Source of the DNA: Pseudanabaenales cyanobacterium
GTDB lineage: Bacteria > Cyanobacteriota > Cyanobacteriia > Phormidesmidales > Phormidesmidaceae
Reading direction: 5' to 3'
Assembly (NCBI GenBank): GCA_022360135.1
Contig: JAKSDM010000942.1
Span: forward strand, 1-6,532
DNA: 6,532 bases
Under the pieces are notes generated by a model. It made no database searches, was not told where the DNA came from, and worked only from the letters and a program-made list of their open reading frames with translations. Shown in pieces: positions 5,695-6,532 of this stretch (position 1 is its first letter; each line of letters opens with the position of its first letter). The position numbers and the translations under genes were made by a program.

Positions 5695-6482
5695 CACGCT
5701 GCCTCCGCATAAGCATTGACAGGCGCCGCCGTTAAGGACAATGGCAACGGGCAGTTGAGGCGGAGGGTGGAAACTGACTGGCGGAGTCTCGGCCAGACAT
5801 GCTCACACGCCTGGAGCCAGTCTTGCGGGAAATCAATTTCAACCCACGGTAAACCTGCAATGTTCACCCCCGTGATTGAGCGTGTCTTAGCCAGACGCTC
5901 AACCGCCGCTGGAGCCCATTGATTCTCTCCCCCCTGTGATAAGGAGGTCTCCACATCACAGAAGAATTGGGCCGTATCCTGGGCGTCAAATTTCAGCAGC
6001 CCAATACTCTCGCCCTGAGCATGTTCTATAGCGAGGGCTTTGCTAATCCGCTGCAGTTTTCCATCGACTAGCGACACCTTCATGTGTTCGGCCTCGGTTC
6101 CTGAGCTGGCATCGTAGGCCAGAGCGCTACCTGAGGCTGTGAGAAGATGCTGATAGACCAATGGATGCGCTAGCACATCGCTATTCAATAGCAGAAATGG
6201 ACCGCGCACCCAGTCTCGGGCTAATGACAATGAGTAGAGACTGTTCGTTTGAGCATACCGATGGTTGATGATGCAGTGGCATTGATCGCCAATCACCCGA
6301 TAGACTTGGTCCGCCTGATATCCCAGCACCACACAGACATCAGTAATGCCAAAGCTGCGCAGCACGGCCAGTTGGTATTCGATTAAAGTCACCCCATCGA
6401 CTTGGGTTAGACACTTGGGCTTACCGTTGAGTACTTGAGCGAGTCGTGAACCGCAACCAGCCGCCAAAATAATTGCTTGCAT
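5694..6482 (-). CDS. LicC-like sugar/choline-phosphate nucleotidyltransferase
   Basis: This is a 262-residue cytoplasmic enzyme predicted to transfer a nucleotidyl group from an NTP to a small phosphorylated substrate. The N-terminus has the nucleotide-binding signature LAAGCGSRL (residues 6-14) followed by KPKCL (21-25). TNSLYSLSLARD (79-90) resembles the substrate-side motif of LicC-type phosphocholine cytidylyltransferases. NSD (100-102) and EIDFP (215-219) supply the expected metal-binding Asp residues. A Rossmann-like core followed by a short C-terminal tail fits the usual length of about 230-260. The start is the ATG at 6482, because AAAGGAG lies 7 bases upstream; a TTG at 6500 in the same frame would place that ribosome binding site inside the gene. 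It is the first gene visible in the cluster and its stop TGA overlaps the next ATG (TGATG). The family call is firm. The substrate (phosphocholine, phosphoethanolamine, another alcohol phosphate or a sugar phosphate) cannot be read from the sequence; CTP is inferred by analogy with LicC and from the TagF-like neighbours. Confidence 0.88.
   Translation of the reverse strand: MQAIILAAGCGSRLAQVLNGKPKCLTQVDGVTLIEYQLAVLRSFGITDVCVVLGYQADQVYRVIGDQCHCIINHRYAQTNSLYSLSLARDWVRGPFLLLNSDVLAHPLVYQHLLTASGSALAYDASSGTEAEHMKVSLVDGKLQRISKALAIEHAQGESIGLLKFDAQDTAQFFCDVETSLSQGGENQWAPAAVERLAKTRSITGVNIAGLPWVEIDFPQDWLQACEHVWPRLRQSVSTLRLNCPLPLSLTAAPVNAYAEAA
5702..5706 (-). promoter_or_regulatory. Ribosome binding site of the phosphotransferase
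   Basis: GGAGG on the minus strand lies inside the end of the nucleotidyltransferase gene, 7 bases before the ATG at 5694-5692. It supports that start and translational coupling of the two genes. Confidence 0.75.
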
Positions 6483-6489
6483 CCTTTTT

Positions 6490-6496
6490 CTCCTTT
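6490..6496 (-). promoter_or_regulatory. Ribosome binding site of the nucleotidyltransferase
   Basis: On the minus strand AAAGGAG sits 7 bases before the ATG at 6482-6480. It decides the start in favour of this ATG over the TTG at 6500. Confidence 0.8.
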
Positions 6497-6518
6497 GCAA
6501 TTTAATTGTTTAACTGTT

Positions 6519-6531
6519 CTGCTCTCAGCAG
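6519..6531. other. Short perfect inverted repeat upstream of the cluster
   Basis: CTGCT (6519-6523) and AGCAG (6527-6531) flank a 3-base loop about 37 bp upstream of the nucleotidyltransferase ATG. On the minus strand no T-run follows, so it is not a convincing terminator. It could be an operator or leader hairpin, but the window ends immediately beside it. Confidence 0.3.
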
Positions 6532-6532
6532 G

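Noticed and set aside
1..6532. CRISPR array or phage-defence genes
   Set aside because: The repeats present are adjacent low-complexity units, single duplications or transposon-end-like; none has regular spacers and no Cas or nuclease gene is present.

Overview
All convincing genes in this window lie on the minus strand and read right to left. The three HIP1 octamers (GCGATCGC at 1250, 1868 and 3184) and the intergenic low-complexity tracts built on GGGGAGCAG/CTGCTCCCC units are typical of cyanobacteria, so a cyanobacterial chromosome is the best guess. No rRNA, tRNA, CRISPR array or complete transposase gene was found.

In transcription order: (1) 6482-5694, a LicC-like nucleotidyltransferase with a strong ribosome binding site; (2) 5694-4321, an APH/choline-kinase-fold phosphotransferase that overlaps the previous gene by one base and is cut by one in-frame TGA at 5316-5314; (3) 4235-3156, a CDP-glycerol glycerophosphotransferase (TagF-like) family protein, GT1; (4) a roughly 330-bp intergenic region with a G-rich tract, a spacer and a complementary C-rich tract, forming a nested inverted repeat; (5) 2824-1754, a second TagF-like protein, GT2; (6) a 230-bp gap holding a nested palindrome and the relic C-terminus of another GT2-like gene; (7) 1524-211, a 12-helix MFS transporter. 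At the left edge, 32-134 carries repeats that look like a transposon end or a small MITE.

Together the genes suggest a surface polymer or head-group pathway. The kinase would phosphorylate a small alcohol or sugar, the nucleotidyltransferase would activate the product (by analogy with LicA/LicC as a CDP-linked compound), and the two TagF-like enzymes would transfer the phospho-alcohol to a glycan. The MFS protein would move a substrate or precursor. This pathway is inferred from families and gene order only.

The most interesting structure is at the gene junctions. The kinase/GT1 junction is present twice in tandem (period about 83 bp, about 84% identity), and the 3' end of GT2 is also present twice (about 83% identity over 59 nt). 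Both relics look like former coding sequence. The simplest reading is that the GT1-GT2 block was swapped in by recombination, leaving the start and end of the previous resident glycerophosphotransferase genes as scars, as in antigen or serotype switching. The kinase also carries the in-frame stop and an Asn in place of the catalytic Asp, so it may be decaying or may have become non-catalytic.
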